DNA of 64,000 nucleotides, from contig NZ_BMVM01000013.1 of NCBI RefSeq assembly GCF_014650715.1, positions 186,001 through 250,000 of the forward strand, read 5' to 3'. This DNA is from Streptomyces bluensis. Its GTDB lineage: Bacteria > Actinomycetota > Actinomycetes > Streptomycetales > Streptomycetaceae. The notes beneath the pieces are model-generated. The model was not told the origin of the DNA. It made no database searches and worked only from the letters and a program-made list of their open reading frames with translations. Positions 35,112 to 43,788 of the stretch are shown in pieces; positions within the stretch are counted from its first letter, which is position 1; every line of letters starts with the position of its first letter. A program made the position numbers and the translations under genes.

Positions 35112-35780
35112 GTGTTCGACTTTCTTGAAGGCTACGACGTCCTAGGGGCGTTCTGGACGACAGTGCAGCTGACACTGCTCTCGGCCGTCGGCTCCCTGGT
35201 CTGGGGCACGATCCTGGCCGGTATGCGGGTCAGCCCCGTGCCGCTGATGCGCGGCTTCGGCACGGCCTACGTCAACATCGTGCGGAACATCCCGCTCACC
35301 GTCATCATCGTGTTCACCTCGCTGGGCCTCGCCAATGTCTTCGGGGTCACCCTGGGCGCGTCCGGCGACTTCGCCACGATGTTTTTCCGGCTCGCCGTGC
35401 TGGGGCTGAGCGCCTACACCGCGACCTTCGTGTGCGAGGCGCTGCGCTCCGGCATCAACACGGTGCCCGTCGGCCAGGCGGAGGCGGCCCGCGCCATCGG
35501 GCTCAGCTTCACCCAGGTGCTCACCCTCATCGTGCTCCCGCAGGCGTTCCGTACGGTGATCGGTCCGCTGGCCAACGTCCTGATCGCGTTGACCAAGAAC
35601 ACCACGGTCGCGGCCGCCATCGGTGTGGCGGAGGCCGCGGCCCTGATGAAGACAATGATCGAGAACGAGGCACAGCTGCTGCTCATCGCCACGATCTTCG
35701 CCCTGGGCTTCGTGGTGCTGACGCTGCCGACCGGTCTCCTCCTCGGCTGGCTGAGCAAGCGACTGGCGGTGAAGCGATGA
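35112..35780 (+). CDS. gluC: glutamate ABC transporter permease
   Basis: The product (222 aa) has five hydrophobic segments typical of HisM/GlnP-type permeases. RNIPLTVIIVFTSLG and the EAA loop GQAEAARAIGLSFTQVLTLI are seen, with NTTVAAAIGVAEA after it. GTG start; its stop overlaps the gluD start (ATGA). Confidence 0.94.
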   Translation: MFDFLEGYDVLGAFWTTVQLTLLSAVGSLVWGTILAGMRVSPVPLMRGFGTAYVNIVRNIPLTVIIVFTSLGLANVFGVTLGASGDFATMFFRLAVLGLSAYTATFVCEALRSGINTVPVGQAEAARAIGLSFTQVLTLIVLPQAFRTVIGPLANVLIALTKNTTVAAAIGVAEAAALMKTMIENEAQLLLIATIFALGFVVLTLPTGLLLGWLSKRLAVKR

Positions 35781-36703
35781 GCTCCGTTCTCTACGACACT
35801 CCGGGCCCTCGCGCGAAACAGCGCAACATCCTCTACACGGTGGTCTTCGCCGTCCTGCTGGTGCTGCTGCTCTGGTGGGTCTGGCAGACCATGTCCGACA
35901 AGGGCCAGCTCGACTGGGCCAAGTGGAGCCCGTTCACGGAGTCGCAGGCGTGGACGACGTATCTGCTGCCCGGCCTCGGCAACACGCTCAAGGCGGCGGC
36001 CCTGGCGATGGTGATCGCGCTGCCGCTTGGCGCGGTCCTCGGCATAGCCCGGCTGTCGGACCACCGGTGGGTGCGCGTCCCGGCCGGTGTGATCGTCGAG
36101 TTCTTCCGCGCCATCCCGGTCCTGCTGCTGATGGTCTTCGCCAACCAGTTCTACTCGGAGTCCACCCAGATCAGCAGCGACGAGCGGCCGCTGTACGCGG
36201 TGGTCACGGGTCTCGTCCTCTACAACGCCTCGGTCCTCGCCGAAATCGTCCGCGCCGGCATCCTGTCGCTGCCCAAGGGCCAGACGGAAGCCGCCCAGGC
36301 GATCGGCCTGCGCAAGACGCAGGTCATGTCGTCGATCCTGCTGCCCCAGGCCGTCACCGTGATGCTGCCGGCGATCGTCAGCCAGCTCGTCGTGATCGTG
36401 AAGGACACGGCGCTCGGCGGCGCGATGCTGAACTTCACCGAGCTGCTCAACGCCCGCAAGACGCTGGCGGCGAACTACGCGAACGTCATCCCCAGCTTCA
36501 TCGTCGTGGCGGTCATCTTCATCGTCCTGAACTTCATCCTGACCAGCTTGGCCAGCTGGCTGGAGGACAGGCTGCGGCGCGGCAAGAAGTCGACCGGAGC
36601 GGTCCTTCCGACGGCGGCGGTCGCGGGCACGGCGGCGACCGGCGCGGGCGGTGCAGGCGGCGGCGTCATCGGGGTCGGCGGCGACGTCGGAAGGGAAACC
36701 TGA
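35777..36703 (+). CDS. gluD: glutamate ABC transporter permease
   Basis: The product (308 aa) has membrane segments from RNILYTVVFAVLLVLLLWW onward, the FFRAIPVLLLMVF segment and the EAA loop GQTEAAQAIGLRKTQVMSS. It ends in an Ala/Gly-rich cytoplasmic tail of ~40 residues. Last gene of the glu operon, followed by a very strong terminator. Confidence 0.94.
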   Translation: MSSVLYDTPGPRAKQRNILYTVVFAVLLVLLLWWVWQTMSDKGQLDWAKWSPFTESQAWTTYLLPGLGNTLKAAALAMVIALPLGAVLGIARLSDHRWVRVPAGVIVEFFRAIPVLLLMVFANQFYSESTQISSDERPLYAVVTGLVLYNASVLAEIVRAGILSLPKGQTEAAQAIGLRKTQVMSSILLPQAVTVMLPAIVSQLVVIVKDTALGGAMLNFTELLNARKTLAANYANVIPSFIVVAVIFIVLNFILTSLASWLEDRLRRGKKSTGAVLPTAAVAGTAATGAGGAGGGVIGVGGDVGRET

Positions 36704-36744
36704 ACGGCGTCGGCACCTCGAACAACTGACGGCATGTGAGCAAT

Positions 36745-36776
36745 CGGAGGCAGTGGCGCGCGCGCCACTGCCTCCG
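36745..36776 (+). terminator. strong palindromic terminator after gluD
   Basis: A perfect 32-bp palindrome (16-base arms, 36745-36760 and 36761-36776) begins 41 bases after the gluD stop. The only loop is the alternating CG centre. Symmetry lets it act in either direction. Confidence 0.85.
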
Positions 36777-36893
36777 TCACTTGACGCAAACACCGGCAGT
36801 GGGTTGCATACGTTCTGTGATCGTGCACGCCGCTCCATCTGGCTGTTCCCCAACATCTCTCAGGACACCTCTCCGGGCAGGGGGCACCGCGCC

Positions 36894-38639
36894 GTGGATC
36901 CGGTGATCATCGTCGGAGCGGGGCCCGTCGGCCTCACGCTCGCCCTCGCCCTCGCGCGCCAGGAGGTCCCGTCCGTGGTCCTCGACGAGGGCCCCGGCAA
37001 GGACGAACAGCGGCTCGCGCGCACGGTCGTCCTGCGCGAGGACACGGCCGCGCTCCTGACACGGCTGACCGGGTTCCCGCCCACCGACGCGGGACTCGTC
37101 TGGTCCGGATGGCGTTCCATGCGCCGTCGGCAGGTGACGCGGAACGTCCGCTTCGACGACGTGCCCGGCAAGGCCGCGTCCGCGGGTACCGCCGCCGGTA
37201 CCGCCGGTGCCACCGAGGACGTTCCCGATGCCTCCGGCGGACCGGCCCCGCTGCATATCGCCCAGCACGTGCTGACGGGCGCGCTGCGCGCCGCCCTCGC
37301 GAACGAGCGGCTGGTCAAGGTGGCCGTGGAGAACCGCCTCGACGCGATCGAGCAGGAGGCGTCGGGCGTCACGGCCCACACCCGCGGCCCCAAGGGCACC
37401 TGGTGGCGGGGCAGCTACCTCATCGGCTGCGACGGTCCGCGCTCGACGGTGCGCAAGCTCCAGGACATCCGTTTCCCCGGGCGTACCGCCGTGGAGCGGC
37501 ACGCGGTGGCGGCGCTGCGGACGGAACTCCCGTGGTCCGCAGAAGCGTTGCTGCACAGGGCACCGCCGTGGCGGACGTCCGGGCCCTGGGCCGGGGAGAT
37601 CACCGCCCGCCCCCTCCCCGACGCCGTGTGGCGTCTGGACTGGCTGCTGCCCCCGGGCAAGGACCTGGTCACCCCCGACCTACTGGTGGCGCGCATCCGG
37701 GAGACCCTCGCGGGCTGGAACTCCGGCTCGACCCCTCCGTACGACCTGCTGGACACCGGAGTCCACACCATTCACCACCGACTCGCCCGCCGCTGGCGGG
37801 CCGGCCGGGTCTTCCTCGCCGGAGACGCCGCGCATCTGCTGGGCGCACTCGGCACCCATGGCCTCGACGAGGGCCTGCGGGACGCCGACAACCTCGCCTG
37901 GAAGCTGGCGCTGGCCTGGCACCACGGCCCCCACGAGGCGCTGCTCGACAGCTACCAGGCGGAGCGGCGCGGGCTCGTCGCCGCCCGGCTGCGCGCCGCC
38001 GACCAGGCTCTGCCGCTGCTGCGCGGCGGCAAGGGCCTGCGGTCGTACGTTCCCGGCTCGTCCCGCGGCCATGACGCGCTGCTCGCGGACGGCCACCTGG
38101 GGCGCGGCACGCTGGGCTCGCCCGGAGGGTACGCCGGTTCACCGCTCGCGCCTCCACCCACCGAGTCGGAGACCGCCGTCGAGACGCCCCCGGGTTCCCA
38201 GGTCGTCGACGTGCGGGTGACCGCCGAGGACGGCACCTTCGTCCGGCTGCGGGACCGGCTCGGGCGCGGGGCGCTGCTGGTGCTGCTGATCGCGCCGGGC
38301 ACGGGGGTGTGGGAGCGCAGGCACTGGGTGAGCGCCGGGATCATGCCGCGGCTCGCTGCCGCCGTGACCGCGCTGCCGCGCCCCGCCGAACTGCTGGTCG
38401 CCGAGAGCTACCCGGGCGCGGCCGCGCACACGGTCCTGCTGATCCGACCGGACGGCCACCTGGTCACCGCGCTGAGCGGGGTGCGCCCGGCGGACCTGTA
38501 CGCGGCGGCGGAGGCGGCACTGGGCGGCCCGACCGGGCCGGAGGCGGCCGCAGAAGCCGGAGCGGGAACGGGAGCAGGAACGGGAGCAGGAACTGGAGCA
38601 GGAACTGGAGGAGGAGGAGCGGGGGCGGAGGCCGGCTGA
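36894..38639 (+). CDS. FAD-dependent monooxygenase (FAD_binding_3 / phenol-hydroxylase-like)
   Basis: The product (581 aa) has the N-terminal dinucleotide loop VIIVGAGPVGLTLALALA, the DG motif GCDGPRSTVR, and the GD motif RVFLAGDAAHLLGALGTHGLDEG, the class A flavoprotein monooxygenase set. A thioredoxin-like C-terminal domain (LVLLIAPGTGVWERR) follows, as in phenol hydroxylase relatives. The end is a simple repeat of Gly-Ala-Gly-Thr. The GTG start has AGGGGG upstream. Substrate unknown; it lies alone between two terminators. Confidence 0.87.
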   Translation: MDPVIIVGAGPVGLTLALALARQEVPSVVLDEGPGKDEQRLARTVVLREDTAALLTRLTGFPPTDAGLVWSGWRSMRRRQVTRNVRFDDVPGKAASAGTAAGTAGATEDVPDASGGPAPLHIAQHVLTGALRAALANERLVKVAVENRLDAIEQEASGVTAHTRGPKGTWWRGSYLIGCDGPRSTVRKLQDIRFPGRTAVERHAVAALRTELPWSAEALLHRAPPWRTSGPWAGEITARPLPDAVWRLDWLLPPGKDLVTPDLLVARIRETLAGWNSGSTPPYDLLDTGVHTIHHRLARRWRAGRVFLAGDAAHLLGALGTHGLDEGLRDADNLAWKLALAWHHGPHEALLDSYQAERRGLVAARLRAADQALPLLRGGKGLRSYVPGSSRGHDALLADGHLGRGTLGSPGGYAGSPLAPPPTESETAVETPPGSQVVDVRVTAEDGTFVRLRDRLGRGALLVLLIAPGTGVWERRHWVSAGIMPRLAAAVTALPRPAELLVAESYPGAAAHTVLLIRPDGHLVTALSGVRPADLYAAAEAALGGPTGPEAAAEAGAGTGAGTGAGTGAGTGGGGAGAEAG

Positions 38640-38650
38640 GCCGTCGGGCC

Positions 38651-38673
38651 GACCTCACGGTCACCGTGAGGTC
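38651..38673. terminator. perfect hairpin after the monooxygenase gene
   Basis: Two 11-base arms flank one central base, starting 12 bases after the stop at 38639. It separates the monooxygenase from the leader-peptide promoter. Confidence 0.7.
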
Positions 38674-38690
38674 CACATGATGACGGTGAG

Positions 38691-38719
38691 TTGACCCGTC
38701 TCCGCGACCATGGTGTACT
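38691..38719 (+). promoter_or_regulatory. promoter of the cysteine dioxygenase operon
   Basis: TTGACC (38691-38696), 17-base spacer, TGTACT (38714-38719). The expected transcription start is about 38726, directly at the GTG of the leader peptide, so the leader may be translated from a leaderless mRNA. Confidence 0.6.
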
Positions 38720-38726
38720 CCCGATC

Positions 38727-38813
38727 GTGACCGACACCTGTGTGCGCCTGTGGCGGAGAGTCCATATGGACCTCGTCCGCTATGCGGGCTGCGTGTGTCA
38801 TCCGTCCTGCTGA
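38727..38813 (+). CDS. cysteine-rich leader peptide
   Basis: A 28-codon frame begins at GTG and ends YAGCVCHPSC-stop, with Cys at positions 5, 22, 24 and 28. An internal ATG at 38766 would give a shorter 15-residue form. It stands 82 bases before a sulfur-metabolism operon. Cysteine-rich upstream peptides that control sulfur genes by cysteine-dependent ribosome stalling are reported for mycobacteria, and short peptides of this kind are common before such genes in Streptomyces. Downstream bases 38814-38895 contain a U-rich CTGTTTTTC and a short GCG-rich stem, which could form an attenuator. Function as an attenuation peptide is inferred. Confidence 0.75.
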   Translation: MTDTCVRLWRRVHMDLVRYAGCVCHPSC

Positions 38814-38895
38814 TTCGCCTCTCTGTTTTTCCTCCGCGCGCCCCCTCGGCTACGCGCTTTCACGCGAACGCTCATCAGCTCCTAGGACGGTACTC

Positions 38896-39438
38896 GTGTC
38901 CGCATCCCGCACCGCGCCCTCCCCTGCCCCCGCTTCCGCCGTCCCCGCACCGACCCAGGCTGAACTGCTCGACTTCGCTCGCCGTACGGCCGCCGACGTG
39001 GAGCTGATCGCCACCCTCCCCCTCGACCCCGAAGGGCGCACCTGGGTCCGTCTCAACGGTCCCGGCGGCAGCGAGGCCTGGCTGATCGGCTGGCCGCCCG
39101 GCACCGGAACCGGCTGGCACGACCACGCCGACTCCGTGGGCGCCTTCGTCACCGCCGCCGGTGAGCTGACGGAGAACTCACTCACCGCCCGCCTGCCCAC
39201 GGACGGCTGGAAGACCCTGGAACTCACCGAAGACGTCGACCGCGTACGGCAGTTGCCTGCCGGCAAGGGCAGGTCGTTCGGCCGCCACCACGTGCACGAG
39301 GTGCTCAACGAGTCCACCGAGCAGCACGCGATCTCCGTCCACGCCTACTACCCTCCCCTGCCCCGGATCCGCCGCTACAGCCGTACGGGTCCGGTCCTGC
39401 GCCTGGAGCAGGTCGAGCGCCCGGAGGACTGGCAGTGA
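38896..39438 (+). CDS. cysteine dioxygenase
   Basis: The product (180 aa) is a cupin of the cysteine dioxygenase type I family, which oxidises cysteine to cysteine sulfinate with Fe(II). The iron ligands fit H75 and H77 (GWHDHADSVGAF) and a later His in GRHHVHEV (H132 or H134). The first ~25 residues are Ala/Pro/Ser-rich. I chose the GTG at 38896 since AGGACG lies 6 bases upstream. Co-translated with a rhodanese gene (4-base overlap). Confidence 0.92.
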   Translation: MSASRTAPSPAPASAVPAPTQAELLDFARRTAADVELIATLPLDPEGRTWVRLNGPGGSEAWLIGWPPGTGTGWHDHADSVGAFVTAAGELTENSLTARLPTDGWKTLELTEDVDRVRQLPAGKGRSFGRHHVHEVLNESTEQHAISVHAYYPPLPRIRRYSRTGPVLRLEQVERPEDWQ

Positions 39439-39890
39439 ACCCCACCGAGGGCGACCTGGCCGCCAAACGCCCAGCCGAACAACCCGTCGAACGTCCCGTA
39501 GGGATCGACGAGTTGCTGGAGCGCGTCCGCCAGGAGCTCGACCGGGTCGGACCGAAGGACGCGTACGACGCCGCCCAGGCCGGCGAGGCTCTTCTGGTCG
39601 ACATCCGCTACGCCGCCCTGCGCGACCGCGACGGCCTCATACCCGGCGCCCTGGTCGTCGAACGCAACGAACTGGAGTGGCGGCTCGACCCGCAGGGCAG
39701 CCACCGCGCCCCCGAAGCCACGAGCCACGACCTCCGCATCGTGGTCATCTGCAACGAGGGCTACGCCTCCAGCCTCGCCGCCGCGTCCCTGCGCCAGCTG
39801 GGGCTGCACCGGGCGACCGACCTGGCGGGCGGCTTCCAGGCGTGGAGAGCGGCGGGGTTGCCGGTGACGCCCCGAGAGCCGGAGTCCTGA
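39435..39890 (+). CDS. rhodanese-domain sulfurtransferase
   Basis: The product (151 aa) is a single rhodanese domain. GEALLVDIRYAALRDRDGLIPGALVVERNELEW covers the CDC25-like front half, and the active-site loop is VICNEGYASS with Cys106. The GTG start overlaps the dioxygenase stop, which points to sulfur handling downstream of cysteine oxidation or sulfide detoxification. Convergent with recX, 31 bases apart. Confidence 0.92.
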   Translation: MNPTEGDLAAKRPAEQPVERPVGIDELLERVRQELDRVGPKDAYDAAQAGEALLVDIRYAALRDRDGLIPGALVVERNELEWRLDPQGSHRAPEATSHDLRIVVICNEGYASSLAAASLRQLGLHRATDLAGGFQAWRAAGLPVTPREPES

Positions 39891-39921
39891 GGCCCCGGCT
39901 TCCGGTGACGTCCGCCCCCGG

Positions 39922-40797
39922 TCAGAACCCGTCGTCCCCCAACCCCTCCGTGTCCTCCCCCTCTTCCTCCAGTGCCTGGCGGACCACCCGGAGGGCCATA
40001 CCCTCCGGATACCCCTTGCGGGCGAGCATGCCCGCGAGGCGCCGAAGGCGTTTCTCGCGGTCGAGACCACGCGTGGCGCGCAGCTTGCGGGCGACGAGCT
40101 CGCGCGCCGTGGCCTCCTCCTGCTCGGAGTCGAGCTGGGCGACGGCATCGTCGATGAGCGCCGAGTCCACCCCCTTGGTCCTCAACTCCCGGGCGAGGGC
40201 CCGCCGGGCCAGCCCTCGGCCGTGGTGCCGGGACTCCACCCAGGCGTCCGCGAACGCGCTGTCGTTGATCAGGCCGACCTCCTCGAACCGCGACAGCACC
40301 TCGTCCGCCACATCCTCGGGGATCTCCCGTTTGCGCAGCGCGTCCGCGAGCTGCTTCCGCGTGCGCGGGGTCCCGGTGAGCAGGCGCAGACAGATCGCTC
40401 GCGCCTGCTCAGCCGGGTCCCCTCGGGACTCCCCCTTCCCGGCCCTCGACAAGCGAGGGGAGCCTCCGTCCTGTGGATCACCGGACGACTCACCGGTGCC
40501 CTGTCCGCGGCGCCCACGGCCACGCATGCCGCGCGGACCGTCGCCACCACGAGGACGGCCCCCGCCAGGGGGACGATCGGCGCCGTGGGGACGATCGCCG
40601 CCGTGGGCAGCACCGCCGTCCAACCAGCTGTCGTGCCCGTCCGGCCGGCCCTCACCGTACGGGTCCGCACCATACGGATCCTCGCCGTACAACCCGCCTT
40701 CGGCGGCGCCTGCCCCACCCCTGAGCCCCTCGTCCTCAGGGGTGATCGGGTAGGTGTACTCCGCCCCGTCCGTTCGCCACGCTTTTGAGTCAGGCAC
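39922..40797 (-). CDS. recX: RecX, recombination regulator
   Basis: The product (291 aa) has a RecX domain in the C-terminal ~160 residues (AICLRLLTGTPRTRKQLADAL, FADAWVESRHHGRGLARRAL, LARKGYPEGMALRVV). It is preceded by ~130 residues of acidic/Gly/Arg low-complexity sequence, a known actinobacterial extension. The GTG start lies 8 bases after the recA stop, so recA and recX are co-transcribed. It moderates RecA filament activity. Confidence 0.95.
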   Translation of the reverse strand: MPDSKAWRTDGAEYTYPITPEDEGLRGGAGAAEGGLYGEDPYGADPYGEGRPDGHDSWLDGGAAHGGDRPHGADRPPGGGRPRGGDGPRGMRGRGRRGQGTGESSGDPQDGGSPRLSRAGKGESRGDPAEQARAICLRLLTGTPRTRKQLADALRKREIPEDVADEVLSRFEEVGLINDSAFADAWVESRHHGRGLARRALARELRTKGVDSALIDDAVAQLDSEQEEATARELVARKLRATRGLDREKRLRRLAGMLARKGYPEGMALRVVRQALEEEGEDTEGLGDDGF

Positions 40798-40805
40798 GGT
40801 GCCGG

Positions 40806-41933
40806 TCAGCTCTTGGAGGTCGCGGCCTTGGACTTGGTGGCCTTGGCCGTCGGTGCGGGCGCCGTCTTCGCGGTCTCGTCCGCGGCCGTGGCGGAGATCG
40901 CCGCGTCCGTGCCCGGCTCAGCGGCGGGCTCCTCCGGCCGGACCCCGACGCCCAGCTTCTCCTTGATCTTCTTCTCGATCTCGTTGGCGAGGTCGGGGTT
41001 GTCCTTCAGGAAGTTGCGCGCGTTCTCCTTGCCCTGGCCGAGCTGGTCGCCCTCGTACGTGTACCAGGCGCCTGCCTTGCGGACGAAGCCGTGCTCCACG
41101 CCCATGTCGATCAGACCGCCCTCGCGGCTGATGCCCTGGCCGTAGAGGATGTCGAACTCGGCCTGCTTGAAGGGCGGCGCGACCTTGTTCTTGACGACCT
41201 TGCAGCGGGTGCGGTTGCCGACCGCCTCCGTGCCGTCCTTCAGGGTCTCGATGCGGCGGATGTCGATGCGCACCGAGGCGTAGAACTTCAGTGCCCGGCC
41301 ACCGGTCGTGGTTTCCGGGGAGCCGAACATGACGCCGATCTTCTCGCGGAGCTGGTTGATGAAGATCGCGGTGGTCTTGGACTGGTTGAGCGCGCTGGTG
41401 ATCTTCCGCAGGGCCTGGCTCATCAGACGGGCCTGCAGACCCACGTGCGAGTCGCCCATCTCGCCCTCGATCTCCGCGCGGGGGACGAGCGCGGCGACGG
41501 AGTCGATGACGATCAGGTCGAGGGCTCCGGAGCGGACCAGCATGTCCACGATCTCCAGCGCCTGCTCGCCGTTGTCCGGCTGGGACAGGATCAGGTTGTC
41601 GATGTCGACGCCGAGCTTCTTCGCGTACTCGGGGTCGAGGGCGTGCTCCGCGTCCACGAAGGCGACCTGACCTCCGGCCTTCTGCGCGTTCGCCACCGCG
41701 TGCAGGGTCAGGGTCGTCTTACCGGAGGACTCCGGGCCGTAGATCTCCACGACACGGCCGCGCGGCAGACCGCCCACGCCGAGGGCCACGTCGAGGGCGG
41801 TCGACCCGGTCGAGATGACCTCGATGGGCTCCTTCGACCGCTCGCCCATGCGCATGACCGCGCCCTTGCCGAATTGCCGTTCAATCTGTGCGAGCGCGGC
41901 GTCGAGCGCCTTCTCGCGGTCGGTTCCTGCCAT
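40806..41933 (-). CDS. recA: RecA recombinase
   Basis: The product (375 aa) is complete: Walker A GPESSGKTTL, LIVIDSVAALVPRAEIEGEMGD (Walker B and L1), INQLREKIGVMFGSPETTTGG (L2) and an Ala/Lys/Thr-rich tail typical of Streptomyces. I chose the ATG at 41933 (MAGTDREKALDAAL), the universal RecA start with GGTGGAA upstream; the frame extends to 41999 without need. An SOS box lies about 120 bases upstream. Confidence 0.98.
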   Translation of the reverse strand: MAGTDREKALDAALAQIERQFGKGAVMRMGERSKEPIEVISTGSTALDVALGVGGLPRGRVVEIYGPESSGKTTLTLHAVANAQKAGGQVAFVDAEHALDPEYAKKLGVDIDNLILSQPDNGEQALEIVDMLVRSGALDLIVIDSVAALVPRAEIEGEMGDSHVGLQARLMSQALRKITSALNQSKTTAIFINQLREKIGVMFGSPETTTGGRALKFYASVRIDIRRIETLKDGTEAVGNRTRCKVVKNKVAPPFKQAEFDILYGQGISREGGLIDMGVEHGFVRKAGAWYTYEGDQLGQGKENARNFLKDNPDLANEIEKKIKEKLGVGVRPEEPAAEPGTDAAISATAADETAKTAPAPTAKATKSKAATSKS

Positions 41934-42054
41934 GGGTTCCACCCGGTTTGCTTGATTCGATCGCTTCACGTCAAAGACGCTAACGCCTGCCACTGACAAT
42001 GCGCCCCGACGCCCGTCCTGCCTGTGGATAACTCGGTCCCGCCGGACCCCTATA

Positions 42055-42081
42055 AGAATAGATGTTCGATTTTGGTGTCAA
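42055..42081 (-). promoter_or_regulatory. recA promoter with LexA (SOS) box
   Basis: On the minus strand, TTGACA (42081-42076) is a consensus -35 box. It is followed 7 bases later by CGAACATCTATTCT (42068-42055), which fits the Gram-positive SOS box CGAAC-N4-GTTCG at CGAAC and TTC. LexA bound there would cover the -35/-10 spacer. Confidence 0.75.
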
Positions 42082-42126
42082 GCGCACCCACACGAGCGCC
42101 AGGGCGCGTTCACTGTCCAGTAGCAC

Positions 42127-42141
42127 GGGTCCGACGGACCC
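42127..42141 (-). terminator. hairpin after the AI-2E family gene
   Basis: GGGTCC-gac-GGACCC lies 3 bases beyond the stop of the AI-2E family gene and before the recA promoter region. Confidence 0.6.
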
Positions 42142-42144
42142 CCG

Positions 42145-43422
42145 TCAGGAGCCGTTCTCCGGCTCCGGTTCCAGCTTCCGCCCCGGTTCCAGCTTCCGCT
42201 CCGGCTCCCGCTTCGGTTCGAGCAGTCGGCGCACGCGGGCGAGGATGTTCCCCGGAGTCCGCTTGCGGTGGCCGTGCACCCGGGGGTCGTCCGTGACGTC
42301 GTACCGCCTCACATACGCCCCGAGGAACGCCTGCAGCGTGGCGACCGCGGGAATGGCGATCAGCGCGCCGACCGCGCCGAGGAGCGCGGTGCCCGCGATG
42401 ACCGACCCAAAGGCAACCGCCGGGTGGACGTCCACGGTCTTGGCGGTCAGCTTGGGCTGCAGCACGTAGTTCTCGAACTGCTGGTAGATCACGACGAAGA
42501 TCAGCACCCACAGCGCGTACCACGGGTTGACCGTGAAGGCGATCAGCATCGGCAGGGCACCCGCGAGGTAGGTGCCGATGGTGGGGATGAACTGGGAGAC
42601 CAGGCCGACCCAGACGGCGAGCACGGGGGCGTAGTTCACCCCGAGGTACTCCAGCAGGATGTAGTGGGCTATCCCGGAGATCAGCGCCATCAGGCCGCGC
42701 GAGTACAGATAGCCACCGGTCTTGTCGACGGCGATCTCCCACGCGCGCAGCACCTCGGCCTGCCTCGCGGGTGGCAGCACGGAGCACAGGGCACGCCGCA
42801 GCCGGGGCCCGTCGGCGGCGAAGTAGAACGAGAACAGTGCGATCGTCAGCAGCCGGAAGAGACCGCCGAGGACCTGCGTGGAGACGTCCAGGACTCCGGT
42901 GGCGCTGTTCTGCACGTACCTCTGCAGCCAGTCGGAGCGGAGCAGGCCCTCCTGGATGTCCACCCGCTTCAGTTCGGTGTGGAACGTCGTGTTGATCCAG
43001 CTGATGACGGAATCGAGGTACTCGGGGAAGCCCTCGATCATCCGGATGATCTGGCCCGCGAGCATCGAGCCGAGCAGCGTGACGAATCCGGCGGCCACGA
43101 CCAGCACGCCGAAGAAGACGAGGAAGGTGGCAAAGCCCCTGCGCAGGCCCTTCGAGGCCATCCAGCTGACCGCGGGCTCGATGGCGAGCGCGAGGAAGAA
43201 CGCGATGAGGACGTTGAGCAGCAGCCCGATGAGCTGGTGGAACGCCCAGTTGCCCAGCTGGAACACGGCGACGAGCGAGAGCGCCAGCACCATGGCGCGC
43301 GGCAGCCAGCGCGGCATGCGCGCCTGCCCCGCGTCGGCACCGGACGGGGGCCGCGCGGGCGGTGTGGTGCCGAGCGGGGATGCCTGCTGGTCGACCTCTG
43401 CGGTCTCGTCTGTGGGAGCCAC
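42145..43422 (-). CDS. AI-2E family (UPF0118) permease
   Basis: The product (425 aa) has seven to eight membrane segments and the family block PAVAFGSVIAGTALLGAVGALIAIP preceded by QQFENYVLQPKL. A long soluble loop lies between segments 3 and 4 (residues ~110-190). The C-terminus is a charged repeat (EPKREPERKLEPGRKLEPE). I chose the GTG at 43422; a GTG at 43437 and a TTG at 43452 are alternatives. Members export or exchange small solutes (autoinducer-2, sodium/proton). No substrate can be given. Confidence 0.88.
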   Translation of the reverse strand: MAPTDETAEVDQQASPLGTTPPARPPSGADAGQARMPRWLPRAMVLALSLVAVFQLGNWAFHQLIGLLLNVLIAFFLALAIEPAVSWMASKGLRRGFATFLVFFGVLVVAAGFVTLLGSMLAGQIIRMIEGFPEYLDSVISWINTTFHTELKRVDIQEGLLRSDWLQRYVQNSATGVLDVSTQVLGGLFRLLTIALFSFYFAADGPRLRRALCSVLPPARQAEVLRAWEIAVDKTGGYLYSRGLMALISGIAHYILLEYLGVNYAPVLAVWVGLVSQFIPTIGTYLAGALPMLIAFTVNPWYALWVLIFVVIYQQFENYVLQPKLTAKTVDVHPAVAFGSVIAGTALLGAVGALIAIPAVATLQAFLGAYVRRYDVTDDPRVHGHRKRTPGNILARVRRLLEPKREPERKLEPGRKLEPEPENGS

Positions 43423-43514
43423 GGACCCAAGTCTCACCCACGCCGACGACAATCGGTCCCCACCCCCGCGTCCTCGCGCCGTGATCGGCGTCCAGCCCGA
43501 CGCTTTCGGGCAGG

Positions 43515-43709
43515 TCAGCGCCGTTCGTCAGGAACATCCATCGTGGTGCACACCACGCGCCACACGTCCTTGGCCTCCCAGCCGGCGTCGAGCGCCTCGT
43601 GCACGGTCCGTCCGCCGAGTTCGGACATCACGTGGTCGCGCGCGAACGTGTCGGCGTAGCCCTCGCCGAAGTGATCCGCCATCCGCTGCCAGAAGACCGT
43701 CAACCGCAT
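43515..43709 (-). CDS. DUF3046 small protein
   Basis: The product (64 aa; MRLTVFWQRMADHFGEGYAD ... WEAKDVWRVVC) is the conserved DUF3046 protein found beside recA in many actinobacteria. The ATG at 43709 begins the conserved domain; a longer frame to 43865 has no support. Function unknown. The 79-base gap to the divergent gene holds nothing recognisable. Confidence 0.93.
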   Translation of the reverse strand: MRLTVFWQRMADHFGEGYADTFARDHVMSELGGRTVHEALDAGWEAKDVWRVVCTTMDVPDERR

Positions 43710-43788
43710 GCCCCCAGTATCCCGCCCCAGGGGGTGGGCCGTGCCGGGACGGCCTGCTGAGACCGCTTTCCGCCCTACGGTCTGACGC

